Assembly (NCBI GenBank): GCA_019359435.1
Contig: JAHHHI010000074.1
Coordinates: 34,904 to 98,903 of the forward strand
From: Kaiparowitsia implicata GSE-PSE-MK54-09C
GTDB lineage: Bacteria; Cyanobacteriota; Cyanobacteriia; Elainellales; Elainellaceae
Direction: 5' to 3'
DNA length: 64,000 bases
A program made the translations under genes and the position numbers. Below, one piece after another: positions 38,852 through 48,298 of the stretch. Below the pieces are notes generated by a model that was not told where the DNA came from, made no database searches, and was given only the letters and a program-made list of their open reading frames with translations. Within the stretch, counting starts at the first letter, position 1. Each line of letters begins with the position of its first letter.

Positions 38852-38865
38852 GTATTAGTGAATAC
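38852..38865 (-). promoter_or_regulatory. NtcA-binding site of amt
   Basis: GTATTAGTGAATAC matches GTA-N8-TAC exactly, the consensus of the nitrogen regulator NtcA. It sits 82-95 bp upstream of the amt start codon, a distance suited to class II activation. The matching -10 box is not clear. Confidence 0.75.
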
Positions 38866-39314
38866 CTAAAACAAGCCGAACGCTCCGAGTATGGACATGC
38901 TTTGATACATCAAAGCTGCTTCCACTCCAAATGAATTTAAAGTCCTCATCTCCATCAACCTAAATGCCTGACAGAGATGAGCAGTTGTGCAAGTTTTCGA
39001 AAACGGCAACCCAATATCCGACGCAGCCCCGACATACACACCACAGAGCTTGAAGCGCTGGCGGGCGCAATATCTATACGGCTACAGATCAAGTCGCCAT
39101 CTACAGAAACTTTATAAGACTGACAGCTTTTCTATACCAAGTTGGAATGCGTAGATTTTGCGCTTCCCCGTAAAGAATTAATGTATTGGCTGCTACGAAG
39201 TAAATTAAGAATCGAATTAACGTGCTGAAACACCTTGGCGTGAGAGGGTAGTGTTTTAGACATATTGAAGGCGAGTTAGGGTATTAGCGACGTTACCTAA
39301 AACTGAGCATGACG

Positions 39315-39360
39315 CTAGGCCCCGTTATTACCCCAAATTTGGGGTAATAACGGGGCCTAG
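39315..39360. terminator. Perfect 46-bp palindrome (possible terminator)
   Basis: CTAGGCCCCGTTATTACCCC then AAATTT then GGGGTAATAACGGGGCCTAG: each arm of 23 bases is the exact reverse complement of the other, with no loop. It lies 155 bp downstream of the SH3b gene stop on the minus strand. It could be a terminator, a recombination remnant or a symmetric protein-binding site. Confidence 0.6.
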
Positions 39361-39515
39361 CAGGGCCGGACGACAGAGGGACAACAGCGCTATCAGTGCC
39401 GTCATGGGGAGTGTTCCCGCAGTCCCTTCATTCGAGCTGAATGTGACGAAATGGGGAGTTTTGTGGGGTCGAATGCTCAGCAACGCTAGCTTTGAATGTG
39501 GTGAATTTGGGCGTG

Positions 39516-41627
39516 CTACAGCACTACCCAGTCTCCAGAAATCCAACCATTGTTGGATAGTTGCAGCCAACCGGCAGTGCTACGCCCGGTCAGCTCAACT
39601 TGGCTGCCGTTAGCGACTTCGCCGATAACGGAGCCGCCAGGGGTCATGCGCACTAGCAGCGGGCTGCCGTTGGTGCGGACAAACCCAACCTGCACGTCGC
39701 TACCCACGCCGTTGGGGGCTGCTGATAGCCACCGTGAAGAAATCCAGGTGCTGTTACTCCGCTCTACCCATTCGCCATTACTGCGCCCGGTTAATTCAAC
39801 CTGAGCCCCATTGGCAAGCCCGCCAATTACTGTGCCGCCTGGGGCATTGCGTACATTGAGGGGGCTACCATTGGTGCGCACAAAGCTGGTTTGCACATCG
39901 CTACCTACACCGTTACCTGAGCCATTGGATGGACTAGAACTTAGCCATTGAGAGGAGAGCCAGGTGCCATCGCTCCGCTCTGACCACCCTCCACTGGTGC
40001 GCCCAGTTAGTTCAACGCGAGTGCCATTGGGCAAACTGGCAATGACGGCACCTCCGGGTGCATTCCGCACGTTAAGCGAACTGCCATTGGTTTGCACGAC
40101 AGCAGTACTCACTGTTCCACCCTGGGCGGGTTGGCTGGCAGAGGGTTGTGCGGCTGCAGGGGCAGCGGCGGGTGGAGTGGCTGCCGTGGGCGCAGCGGAT
40201 GTGGGTTCAGGTGCTGGAGTTGTAGGTGCTGGAGTTGTGGCTGTGACTGTACCCGCTTCATCCAACGACACAAATTCTTCTGCTACCCAAGTGCCATTGG
40301 TGCGTTCCAGATAGCCGTTTTCCCGACGGCCTGTTAGTTCGAGTTGGCTGCCATCGGGCAGAGTGGACACGCTGAGGCTGTTGGCCGATGGCTCACGCCG
40401 CACGTTGAGAGGCCCTCCTCCGGTGTTGACTATCCCAGTAGTGCCAGATTCAGTGGTGCCAGACTCATCTGGTTCTGGCGCTGTCTGGGGGGTTGCTGTG
40501 GGGCTGGGAGACGGTGCAGCGGCTATGGGTTGAGGGCTAGGGGATGGGGATGGGGACGGATCTGAGGAGGGTGCTGAAGCCTCGGCTCTGGGGGATTCTG
40601 TTGCAGCATTAGACGTTGCCTGACCATTGGGCGCGATAGGAGTGTCAGTGCGGATAAACTGTGCCATCACCCAAGTGCCATCAGTGCGCTCCAAAAAGCC
40701 ATCCTGACTGTTTCCCGTTAATTCGATGCGATCGCCATTTTGTAGCCGTCCCACCACTGTCTCTTCATCTGTAGACGGGGCGTTACGGATGTTCAGCGGA
40801 TTGCCCTCGGTCTCGACGACCCCGATCTGTCCTTCAGCAGCAGGGGGAGAAGCCATAGGTGTATCTGGGCTGGCTTCTGGGCTGGCTTCTGGGCTGGCTT
40901 CTGGGCTAGCTCCCGAGTTGACGTCCGTCTCAGGATCTGACTCCGATGGGGCGATCGCAACACTCTGGGGCGGCGTAGAACGAACAAGCTGAGCCGATAT
41001 CCAGGTGCCGTCTACTTTTTCCAACCATCCGGCCTGGGCTCTGCCCGTGAGCTCTAGCTGGCTGCCATCTGGCACGACCGACACAACAGAGCCGCCGGGC
41101 TCACTGCGCACATTGAGAGACGCACCACCTGTGTTGGCAAAGGCGATTCTGCGGCTAGGGGCAGCGGCTTCGGCAGATTCGCTAGCCATTTCAGTGGTTT
41201 CAGACGTTTCATCGGGCGCTTCAGAAGGGGCGATCGCCCCTTCCCCTGCTTCTGCCTCTGTCGGAGTTTCTACTGTAGTGTCGACAAAGGGGGCATAGAG
41301 CCAGGTGCCATCGATGCGCTCTAGCCAGCCATTTTCTGAGATGCCAGTCAGTTCTACCGGGGTACCGTTTTCTAGCGACTCTACTACTTGACCGTTGGGT
41401 TGGGAACGAACGTTGATTGGGCCTCCGGGGGTGCTGATGACTCCAGTAATTGTGGCAAGGGACGGATGTGAAAAATTGACCAGCACCAACGAAATCAGCA
41501 GCGAGGGAGCAGCCAGCCAAGCTGAACTAGGGCAATACCCCGTCAGATGGAGGCAGGGTCGCAACACAGGAGCAGGGTCGTTACTTTCGTAGGCGAGGGC
41601 GCTGTGAATGTAGGCGAGTGACTCCAT
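39516..41627 (-). CDS. Secreted protein with seven SH3b repeats
   Basis: 703 residues. A hydrophobic stretch at about 36-53 (WLAAPSLLISLVLVNF), followed by an SLA-like site, acts as a signal peptide or anchor. Seven bacterial SH3 (SH3b) modules begin near residues 62, 160, 268, 398, 508, 581 and 648. Each has a GxPLNVR(N/S)xP first strand, an NG or DGSQ(V/L)ELTG middle and a GWLERxDGTW end. They are joined by Pro/Ala/Ser/Glu linkers, including SPEASPEASPEASP and PSPSPSPSP. SH3b domains usually bind cell-wall peptides; no catalytic domain is attached. Likely an envelope-binding protein; the partner is unknown. Confidence 0.85.
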   Translation of the reverse strand: MESLAYIHSALAYESNDPAPVLRPCLHLTGYCPSSAWLAAPSLLISLVLVNFSHPSLATITGVISTPGGPINVRSQPNGQVVESLENGTPVELTGISENGWLERIDGTWLYAPFVDTTVETPTEAEAGEGAIAPSEAPDETSETTEMASESAEAAAPSRRIAFANTGGASLNVRSEPGGSVVSVVPDGSQLELTGRAQAGWLEKVDGTWISAQLVRSTPPQSVAIAPSESDPETDVNSGASPEASPEASPEASPDTPMASPPAAEGQIGVVETEGNPLNIRNAPSTDEETVVGRLQNGDRIELTGNSQDGFLERTDGTWVMAQFIRTDTPIAPNGQATSNAATESPRAEASAPSSDPSPSPSPSPQPIAAAPSPSPTATPQTAPEPDESGTTESGTTGIVNTGGGPLNVRREPSANSLSVSTLPDGSQLELTGRRENGYLERTNGTWVAEEFVSLDEAGTVTATTPAPTTPAPEPTSAAPTAATPPAAAPAAAQPSASQPAQGGTVSTAVVQTNGSSLNVRNAPGGAVIASLPNGTRVELTGRTSGGWSERSDGTWLSSQWLSSSPSNGSGNGVGSDVQTSFVRTNGSPLNVRNAPGGTVIGGLANGAQVELTGRSNGEWVERSNSTWISSRWLSAAPNGVGSDVQVGFVRTNGSPLLVRMTPGGSVIGEVANGSQVELTGRSTAGWLQLSNNGWISGDWVVL

Positions 41628-42360
41628 AATTCAATACCTTGGGGTGAAACTGAGATCTATAACAGGGTCGAGAGCGGGGTCAAGTTCTGTAGCGCTGCGT
41701 GCGTTATGGCAGCAGAAGGATTGATAAGCCTACCTTCTCAGGTAATTCTGGCTGCAGCCATAGCCAAGTCTGCCAAATTGATGAACCCTATCTGTGAGCA
41801 CTACATAAGTTCTAGTTAAATAGTAATCGATGAATTGCTGGAACGCCGGAGTTGATGATCGTTTTGTAGCACATCCAATCCTGCTTTTTAACGCGTCAAT
41901 TTTCCGCAGATCGGGCTACAAACATGCTCATTTTATTAATTGGTCAATGTTCTACTTTTGGCGATCCCTGGGGACGAGACCTGCTGGTGAGCGGTTTGGC
42001 TAGATTTTGAGTCATAGAGCTAATGACCTGATACTCCATTTAATAATGCGGGCGATCGCCATTCAGCGACGTCTAGCAGCACGCTATTTTTTGAGCTTGC
42101 AAAACGCTAGGCATAGAGCAACAATTGCCCATTTTGGGGTTAGCAAATACTAACGATAGCGATCGCCCAAAATATCTCAGACCACTCCACACCCAGCATC
42201 AATTTTCTTGCATCAATCCTGCGCGATGGTCTGGCGGAATGGAACTGAGGCATTCTGCACTTCCATCATCTATACTGCAAGCGATATAAAATTTGAGAGA
42301 CGCCGCCCATGCGTTTCCTTCGTGTCGGTTGCCCCTCGTTGTTTGCCCCCTGAGATTGCT
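41628..42360. other. Divergent spacer of about 730 bp, nothing identified
   Basis: It separates the SH3b gene from the LapA/GGDEF gene. Part of a longer frame from 42208 leads into the downstream gene but lacks similarity, so it is treated as leader. Promoters are expected; no motif is certain. Confidence 0.35.
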
Positions 42361-43209
42361 ATGCCGCTTTTTATTGTATTGGCTCTGTTGATCGCCTTGG
42401 CAACCGTACTGTTTGCCTTGCAAAATACAGCGCCGGTTCTGATTCAGTTTTTTGGATTGCAGCTTCAAGAACCGCTGGCGCTGGTGCTGCTGATTACCTT
42501 AGGACTAGGGGTGATTGTGGGCTTGCTGGTGGCAGTGCCCTCTGTGGTGCGGCGCAGCATGACGATCGCCAGTCAAAAGCGCAAGTTGCAAGACCTCGAC
42601 TATGAGGTGCAGGAGCGCGATCGCACCTTGGTAGCAGAGCACAGCAAACTTGACATAGCGCAGCAGAAATCCACGGAACTGCTGACGGCGCTTGGCCTGA
42701 CAACGCCCACCTCCGGATTGCTCAAAGGTGAGAGCATGGTCACTGCCGTCAGCTACGTGCTTCACCATATTGCGAGCGATCCTGGGCGATCGCCCCATGA
42801 ATCGGCCTGTGTCTATGTGCTGGAGGTAGAACCGGAAGCCGGGCTATCCACGCTGGATCAGGCGCTACATGCGGGCCTGCATCAGGCAGTGGCCCAACGC
42901 TTGCGTCGAGTCAGCGGTGCCGATTCTTGGCTATTTCACGATGGGCAAGCTCGGTTTGGCTGCGTCCACTCGGGCATGACGGTGCAGGCCGCCGCCGATC
43001 GAGGCGAGGCTCTCCGCGAGAGTTTTGCCGACCATCCGCTGGAACTAGCCGAAGATATTGTGGTGCCTGTCACCATTGACTTAGCCGGGGCGATCGCCCG
43101 CACGACCGATATCGACGCCTACGACTTACTCCAACAAGCCGAAGCTACCCTTGAGCAAGCCAAGCGGCGTGGCAAAAATCGCTTTAAGCTAACCGAAGTC
43201 AAACTTTAA
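42361..43209 (+). CDS. LapA-type membrane segment with degenerate GGDEF domain
   Basis: 282 residues from ATG 42361. Two spans at about 3-20 and 40-58 form the LapA/DUF1049 pattern (VLFALQNTAPVLIQFFGLQL). A coiled coil at 65-105 (KRKLQDLDYEVQERDRTLV) leads to a C-terminal domain with the length and fold pattern of GGDEF. The signature loop is replaced (RRVSGADSWLFHDGQARFGC), while the end QQAEATLEQAKRRGKNRFKL is typical of GGDEF tails. Diguanylate cyclase activity is unlikely; it may be a receptor or scaffold. Confidence 0.7.
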   Translation: MPLFIVLALLIALATVLFALQNTAPVLIQFFGLQLQEPLALVLLITLGLGVIVGLLVAVPSVVRRSMTIASQKRKLQDLDYEVQERDRTLVAEHSKLDIAQQKSTELLTALGLTTPTSGLLKGESMVTAVSYVLHHIASDPGRSPHESACVYVLEVEPEAGLSTLDQALHAGLHQAVAQRLRRVSGADSWLFHDGQARFGCVHSGMTVQAAADRGEALRESFADHPLELAEDIVVPVTIDLAGAIARTTDIDAYDLLQQAEATLEQAKRRGKNRFKLTEVKL

Positions 43210-43216
43210 GTACGTA

Positions 43217-43339
43217 ACGTCAGTTCGGGTTAAGGGGGTTTTGGGGCACCGCGCGTCGCGCGGTGCCCCAAAACCCTCAATGTGCCGTGCGCACCGCGCA
43301 CGGCACATTGAGGGTTTGAGCATATCCCGAACTCAGGTT
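43217..43339. mobile_element. MITE-like element, family B copy 2 (long form)
   Basis: About 123 bp between two copies of ACGTA (43212-43216 and 43340-43344). Ends ACGTCAGTTCGGGTTAAG and, reversed, AACCTGAGTTCGGGATATG. The interior has two nested stems: GTTTTGGGGCACCGCGCG with CGCGCGGTGCCCCAAAAC, and TCAATGTGCCGTGCGC with GCGCACGGCACATTGA. The first four of the five flanking bases could be the true duplication. Confidence 0.88.
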
Positions 43340-43490
43340 ACGTAGAAGGCTCAGTACTCAAAATCAAAATCAGTACTCTAAATCAAAAACTTAGCACCCT
43401 GATTCGGTTTGCAGGTGCTGGGTTTCAGAAATGGTCAGTTGTTCACGCCAGTCTAGACCCAGCCTACTGAATCATAAACTGGTATACGTC

Positions 43491-44543
43491 TTAAAACTCT
43501 CTTCGCTCAGCCTGTTGCGGCGCGTCATCCGCTGGGTCAGAAGGAATTGGGTCGGGCTCGGCCGCGCGCGGCTCCTGTAGGGTGAGTTCTGGCAAAGGTG
43601 CAGACGCCATAGGATCTGCCGCCGCTGAATCTGCAATCGCAGGATTGGCTAACTCTAACGGAGCCACCGCAGCAGCAGGGATTGCGGGGGAGGCCGTCGC
43701 AGCCTCTGCCGCTGCGAGTTCCGGTGGTGCATCTGGCAGTGCATCCGCTGGTGCATCTGGTACTCTACTCGCTGGCACATCTAGCGACGTCGTGGGCTGA
43801 TCGGTTGGGCTCTGAACCTTGCTCGATAGTTTTGCTTTGGCCTCATCACTCCAATCATTAAGCCCTACCTTGAGCTGTGAGACGTGCTCAGACAGGGCAC
43901 TTCGGCGCTGGTCAACAGCCTGCTGAGTTTTGTGGAACAGACGATTGGCGATCGCCTGAGTGCCTTGCATCATCGAAGACACATCCTGTCGGGTGCGTTC
44001 TAGATCAGCCTGAAAAAAGCTGCGGGTTAGCTCTTGAATATTGCCCGCAAATAGCTCTGCAGCTTCTGCAGCAGATTGGCTTACCATCAGTCGGCGATCG
44101 CCCATACTAATCACCGCACCAGGAGGCAGCATATAAGTACCCGTCGCCAGCCCACCCCAAGCATCAGACGTAAATAGATAGCAAACAATTGCTCCAGTCT
44201 CGGCATCCAGACAAAAGTCTTGCACCTGCCCTACCTTATTGCCGCCATCTGTCCACACTTCATCTCCCAGCACCCGCTGCGCCGTGTCGGGCTTACGCAC
44301 CTCTAACCCGTCTACAGTGCTGAGCACCAAGCCTTGTGCCCCAATACTTTCGATTTGCGTCCAGTTGAAGGCGCGCCGCACCAAACCCACCGGCCCTACC
44401 TCGCAGGCAAAGCCAGAAATCTGATGGTGTCTGGGGTCTACCCAAAACTCGCCCACTTTGCCTAAGACCTCAGCGGTACTGCGATCCAACACTGTAAGGC
44501 CAACTAAATCACTTTGCTTAACGGGGGCTGTGGGTAGCGTCAT
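43491..44543 (-). CDS. PRC-barrel domain protein with Ala/Pro-rich tail
   Basis: 350 residues. Two PRC-barrel modules: about 8-80 (SDLVGLTVLDRSTAEVLGKV) and 88-155 (RVLGDEVWTDGGNKVGQVQD). A helical region with long amphipathic stretches follows at 160-230. The last 110 residues are low-complexity Ala/Pro/Asp. PRC barrels bind RNA or protein partners and also occur in photosynthetic reaction-centre H subunits. No membrane span is present. The role is unknown; the family is common in cyanobacteria. Confidence 0.82.
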   Translation of the reverse strand: MTLPTAPVKQSDLVGLTVLDRSTAEVLGKVGEFWVDPRHHQISGFACEVGPVGLVRRAFNWTQIESIGAQGLVLSTVDGLEVRKPDTAQRVLGDEVWTDGGNKVGQVQDFCLDAETGAIVCYLFTSDAWGGLATGTYMLPPGAVISMGDRRLMVSQSAAEAAELFAGNIQELTRSFFQADLERTRQDVSSMMQGTQAIANRLFHKTQQAVDQRRSALSEHVSQLKVGLNDWSDEAKAKLSSKVQSPTDQPTTSLDVPASRVPDAPADALPDAPPELAAAEAATASPAIPAAAVAPLELANPAIADSAAADPMASAPLPELTLQEPRAAEPDPIPSDPADDAPQQAERREF

Positions 44544-44901
44544 AGGGCGTCTCTAACCAATAGGACAAATTAGGACATCATGTAGAGGATCATGACCTGA
44601 GCGGGCGGCATGGCGGGGAGTTGCCTGCTCAATCATCTTCTCAATCGTACTGTACGTACTCAGAGAGCGGTCGGGATCATCCTATATGCAGAGGAGGGGT
44701 ATTGAGGATAGTTGGCCTTGCTGCTTCGCGAGCCTGCGATTCAGCAAGGCCTGCGAAGCACTCCTAGACGGAATGCCAGCGATCGATCGCCCTCCTCAGC
44801 GCTAGCGCGATCCCAGCATTTGCTCGCCATCAGCGAGAATTGGGAACCCTGAACACACACCTCTGCAAAGGGGTGGCCCTGCCGCTGTTGCTGCACTGCC
44901 T
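44544..44901. other. Spacer between PRC-barrel gene and histidine kinase
   Basis: No gene. A stem GGCCTTGCTG/CAGCAAGGCC (about 44711-44748) with an imperfect inner extension is present, and HIP1-like GCGATCGATCGC overlaps at 44780. Both flanking genes start from here. Confidence 0.35.
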
Positions 44902-46308
44902 ATGTTGTCTGCCCATTCACCCAACGCTGCGATGCCTACGCCGATTCTCCATCGAGCTAGTGTCGAATCGCTCACCTTAGAGTCAACACTGGCTCAGCTA
45001 GCGCAGCACGAGTTTCAGATCCCGGGGCAGGTGCTTGGCAAAGACGTGCTGACGCAATTTGAGCACCATCCCCGGGTGCCGGGGGTGGTCGTGACTGAAC
45101 AATCGGCATTGGTGGGGCTAGTGTCGCGGCAGCGATTGCTGGAATTGTTGATTCGTCCCCAAGGGCAATCTCTAGCCACATCTCAGCCGTTGTCGGTGCT
45201 CTATCGCTATGTGTCCTGCCGCCACCTGATACTGCCGCTACACACGCCGATTCTGACCGCAGCGCAACAAGCCTTTCGGCGATCGCCCGACCTCCAACGC
45301 GAACCCATTCTGGTTCAGATCAACGCCCAAACCTTTCGACTCATTGACATTCACGAACTCTACAGCGCCTCTTGGCAAATTCGCGGCATCGAAACTCAAG
45401 TGCGCTATGAGCGCACCCAGGCCCAGCTCATCCAAAGTGAAAAAATGGCAGGGCTGGGGCGTCTGGTGGATGGCGTAGCACACGAAATTCTTGACCCAGT
45501 CGGATTTATCTGGGGCAACCTGGCCCACATTTCTGCCTATGCCGATGGCTTGATGGCCCTGCTACATGCCTACGAAGCACAGGTGCCTGATCCATCTTCG
45601 GCGATCGCCCATCTGCAAGACCAGCTTGAACTTGATTACCTGCGTCAAGATCTACCCCTCGCGATCGACAGCGTGCGCACCGGAGCCGATCGCCTCAAAC
45701 GGCTCGCCACCAGCCTGCAAAACTTTTGCCACATTGACGAGGTCTATCCCAAACCCGCCAACCTGCACGATTGCCTCGACAGCATTTTGCTGCTGCTCAA
45801 AAGCCGTCTTACCAGCGATATTCAGATTGTGCGCCACTATGGGCATCTGCCGCCGGTGACCTGCTACGCGGGGCAGTTGGGCCAAGTGTTTATGAACATC
45901 CTCACCAACGCCGTAGATGCCCTGCTCAACCAAGCCATTTATCAGCAATGGCGAGCAGAGTTTGATCATGCTTCAGAGGTGGATTGCGCTGAGGCTCTGC
46001 GGCCTAAGCCACAAATTACGATCCAGACTCAGGTGCGATCGCTCGTCAGCGCTCCCGCCAACAGCCCCCGCTGGGTCGTTGTCACCATCGCCAACAATGG
46101 CCCTAGTCTGTCCGATGACCAGCACGAGCGCATTTTGGCATCGTTTACGATTGAACGCCGCGCCGCCAAAGAAACCAGCCTCGGCGTTAGCTATCAAATC
46201 GTGACTGCCAAGCATGGGGGACGGCTGCTGCTGCGATCGCCCACCCTCATACCTGCCACAGGCGACTCCAGCGGCACAGAATTTGAGATTTGGCTGCCGC
46301 TATCTTGA
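44902..46308 (+). CDS. Sensor histidine kinase, soluble, CBS-like N-terminus
   Basis: 468 residues with no membrane span. The N-terminal 160 residues look like a CBS-pair-like sensing module (VVVTEQSALVGLVSRQRLLE). The H-box carries His194 in GRLVDGVAHEILDPVGFIWG. The N-box is QVFMNILTNAVDALLNQ, the G1-like segment VVTIANNGPSLSD and the last motif LGVSYQIVTAKHGGRL, which ends in a GTEFEIWLPL strand. Since the usual HEINNP reads HEILDP, the kinase core is slightly diverged but likely active. No response regulator gene is adjacent. Confidence 0.88.
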   Translation: MLSAHSPNAAMPTPILHRASVESLTLESTLAQLAQHEFQIPGQVLGKDVLTQFEHHPRVPGVVVTEQSALVGLVSRQRLLELLIRPQGQSLATSQPLSVLYRYVSCRHLILPLHTPILTAAQQAFRRSPDLQREPILVQINAQTFRLIDIHELYSASWQIRGIETQVRYERTQAQLIQSEKMAGLGRLVDGVAHEILDPVGFIWGNLAHISAYADGLMALLHAYEAQVPDPSSAIAHLQDQLELDYLRQDLPLAIDSVRTGADRLKRLATSLQNFCHIDEVYPKPANLHDCLDSILLLLKSRLTSDIQIVRHYGHLPPVTCYAGQLGQVFMNILTNAVDALLNQAIYQQWRAEFDHASEVDCAEALRPKPQITIQTQVRSLVSAPANSPRWVVVTIANNGPSLSDDQHERILASFTIERRAAKETSLGVSYQIVTAKHGGRLLLRSPTLIPATGDSSGTEFEIWLPLS

Positions 46309-46715
46309 TCTAGCTTTATTCCGCCTTCTAAATTCAGGAAAATATGAGTCTTCAATGCCGGAAGACTTTGAATGGGTAGCGGCAATTAAATGCCTGTGCC
46401 TCTTGAGTTCTAGAGCCACTGTTTATACCTTGCAGTTACAACTCAGGCATCAAGATGAGAACCGCTCTGTTGATGGGATCTCCTCAACACTTCAGCATTG
46501 AGTCTTAGGGGTTTGGGCAGCAGAAGCACCTAGCTAGTTTCCTTATTAGAACCCTCTCTAAATATCCCGTGGGAGTTTTGAATTTCAAAAAATCGATCAA
46601 GTTTTTGGATAGGCACTAGCCACAACACCCCTAAACTATTTATGCAATCCAAAGGAGGTTCTGAAACCTCCTTTGGATTTAGTTAAATGAACTATTTATC
46701 CTGAACAATTCATAA
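46309..46715. other. Spacer between convergent genes
   Basis: No gene. It holds the hairpin at 46646-46679. The 46214-46501 frame overlaps the kinase end and is a shadow. Confidence 0.4.
46646..46679. terminator. Terminator of the Pro-rich protein gene
   Basis: AATCCAAAGGAGGTT (46646-46660) and AACCTCCTTTGGATT (46665-46679) form a perfect 15-bp stem with a CTGA loop, 37 bp beyond the minus-strand stop codon. The upstream convergent kinase gene may share it. Confidence 0.8.
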
Positions 46716-47273
46716 CTAAGGAATCACATTAGGTTGAGGGTTTACCCCAGGTTGAGGAACTGGTTCGGGCTGAGGAGCTATTCCTGGTTCAGGGGTTGGC
46801 TCGGTTTGTGGAATCGGTTCGGGTTGCGGAATAGGTTCGGGTTGCGGGATAGGTTCGGTTTGTGGAATAGGCTCGGGTTGCGGGATAGGTTCAGGTTGCG
46901 GAATCGGACCCGGTTGTGGAATCGGACCCGGTTGGGGAAAAGGGCCGGGTTGTGGAAATTCTGGCGAGGTTATGGGTTCTGGCTGCGGAATGGGTCGGGG
47001 TTGCGGAAAGTCGGGTTGCGGAATGGGTTGCGGCGACGGCTGTTGAACTGGCTCGGGTTGTTCCTGAGCGACGGTTCCGGGCCGTAGTTGTCGGGTGCTA
47101 GGAGACTGGATTTCAGGTGTACTTGGTGTTTGCTCAATGACTGCACCTTGCTGATTCAGCTCCGTCTCTTCAGCTTGCGCGACTGCACCCGAAACGCCGG
47201 TCATTAAGCCTGTCAGCAGAACTCCAGCCAAACTCGTAGATCCAACAATAAAACGATTTTGAGATTTCTTCAT
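46716..47273 (-). CDS. Secreted proline-rich repeat protein
   Basis: 185 residues from ATG 47273. A Sec signal peptide (MKKSQNRFIVGSTSLAGVLL, then LMTGVSGAVAQA) precedes a Gln/Thr/Glu-rich spacer and about 115 residues of hexapeptide repeats of the type PIPQPE, PIPQPG and PQPGPI. The repeats are spelled by an 18-bp DNA tandem. The product should be extended polyproline on the cell surface or periplasm, perhaps a spacer between membranes (inference). No other domain is present. The number of repeat units can vary by slippage. Confidence 0.75.
   Translation of the reverse strand: MKKSQNRFIVGSTSLAGVLLTGLMTGVSGAVAQAEETELNQQGAVIEQTPSTPEIQSPSTRQLRPGTVAQEQPEPVQQPSPQPIPQPDFPQPRPIPQPEPITSPEFPQPGPFPQPGPIPQPGPIPQPEPIPQPEPIPQTEPIPQPEPIPQPEPIPQTEPTPEPGIAPQPEPVPQPGVNPQPNVIP
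46799..46960. repeat. 18-bp tandem repeat inside the Pro-rich gene
   Basis: The unit GGTTCGGGTTGCGGAATA and variants recur about nine times in frame, encoding PIPQPE hexapeptides on the minus strand. The units are imperfect, and some carry TTGTGG in place of TTGCGG. Confidence 0.75.
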
Positions 47274-48298
47274 GATGGAATGCCTCTTGCACTGCGTTTC
47301 AACTTGGCTTGATTCCCAATTCTTAAAAAGCGATAGCTTGGCATCATTACCGAGTGCATCCCAGTTTTGCAAATGTCATTCTGTTCGCTTTAGCGGCTCT
47401 GAAAGAGCAACATAGCGATAGCGAAGCGAAGAACCCCGATCTTGCGCAAGAACTGAGATCCTTCGCTACACTCTGTTCTGCTCAGGATGACCAAAAGTGG
47501 GATGCACCCTCATTACCTGTATTGCCATAGCAATCCACCATCTATCATGCATACATCGACAAAATCAGATGGAGTGACACAAATGTCTGATTTATACTTA
47601 CGTAAAAGAATTGGTGCATATCAAACTTGTCTTAACTTAAGAGCGTAGATGATTGACTCAAGAAATCTATCTATCAATGGTTTGGCAATTTTCTGAATAT
47701 TTTTACCTCTTTATTTTTTAATAAAACAATGATCAAATATATACAGAAAAACAGACCTGAATTTCCAATATCGGGGAGGCCATAAGAGGCAAAGACGCAA
47801 AAGATAGGACTAGCAGGGGTTGCAGCCTCACCCATGGACTTTGTTTATTAGGATCGGCTGACCCAGTGCTGCCCACCGTGAATACCCGTCAGAAACTTCA
47901 AACTCTTGTTGACGTGATCCCTCAACCCGTACATGAGGAAGTTTCTTGAGAGTTCAGCAATGCCTAAATTGTGCTGTTCACCTCTGCTCAAGGCATCAGG
48001 GGTGAGGGTGGGTTTCTGCAAGACGGGATTGCTCACCCGCTGGCATTGCAGGTCAAGGCCCGTATAATAATTAGAAGAGTGCAGCAATAAAAGTTTGCAC
48101 TTGCGAGAACTCCGCTTCTACTCTGCTGCTAAGTCGGGTCTCTATCCTTGATTTTTGTGCGGGGTAATCCCACGATCAAGCACTGTAGCGTGACTACCCT
48201 GCGTGGCTGGGTTACCCCAAACGTCTTGCCCGCTAGCGCTCGGGTTCACCCCGACATACCATTGATTCTAAACTCTTGATCTAGAGGAACATTACGCC
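47274..48298. other. Spacer of about 1 kb upstream of ndhH
   Basis: No gene is called. A stretch at 47400-47515 (AGCGAAGAACCCCGATC, then GATCCTTCGCTAC...CTCAGGATGAC) resembles a short dispersed repeat common in cyanobacteria. The section 47640-47760 is very AT-rich. The minus-strand frame at 47848-48087 is unfamiliar. The ndhH leader with GAGGAAC is just before 48299. Confidence 0.4.

Larger units (their letters stand above)
38771..39515. other. Spacer upstream of amt with NtcA box and palindrome
   Basis: No gene is called. It carries the NtcA site (38852-38865) and a perfect 46-bp palindrome (39315-39360). A plus-strand frame at 39404-39613 lies largely over the antisense of the SH3b gene and is not called. 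Confidence 0.5.

Noticed and set aside
36795..40727. Lack of HIP1 sites as proof of foreign DNA
   Set aside because: Native genes such as amt also lie in HIP1-poor stretches of similar length, so absence of HIP1 alone is weak evidence.
46799..46960. Regular repeats that could be taken for a CRISPR array
   Set aside because: They are 18-bp tandem units without spacers, and they encode an in-frame Pro-rich repeat.
47848..48087. Minus-strand frame of 79 codons upstream of ndhH
   Set aside because: There is no recognisable family and no ribosome-binding site; it may be a remnant but cannot be supported.
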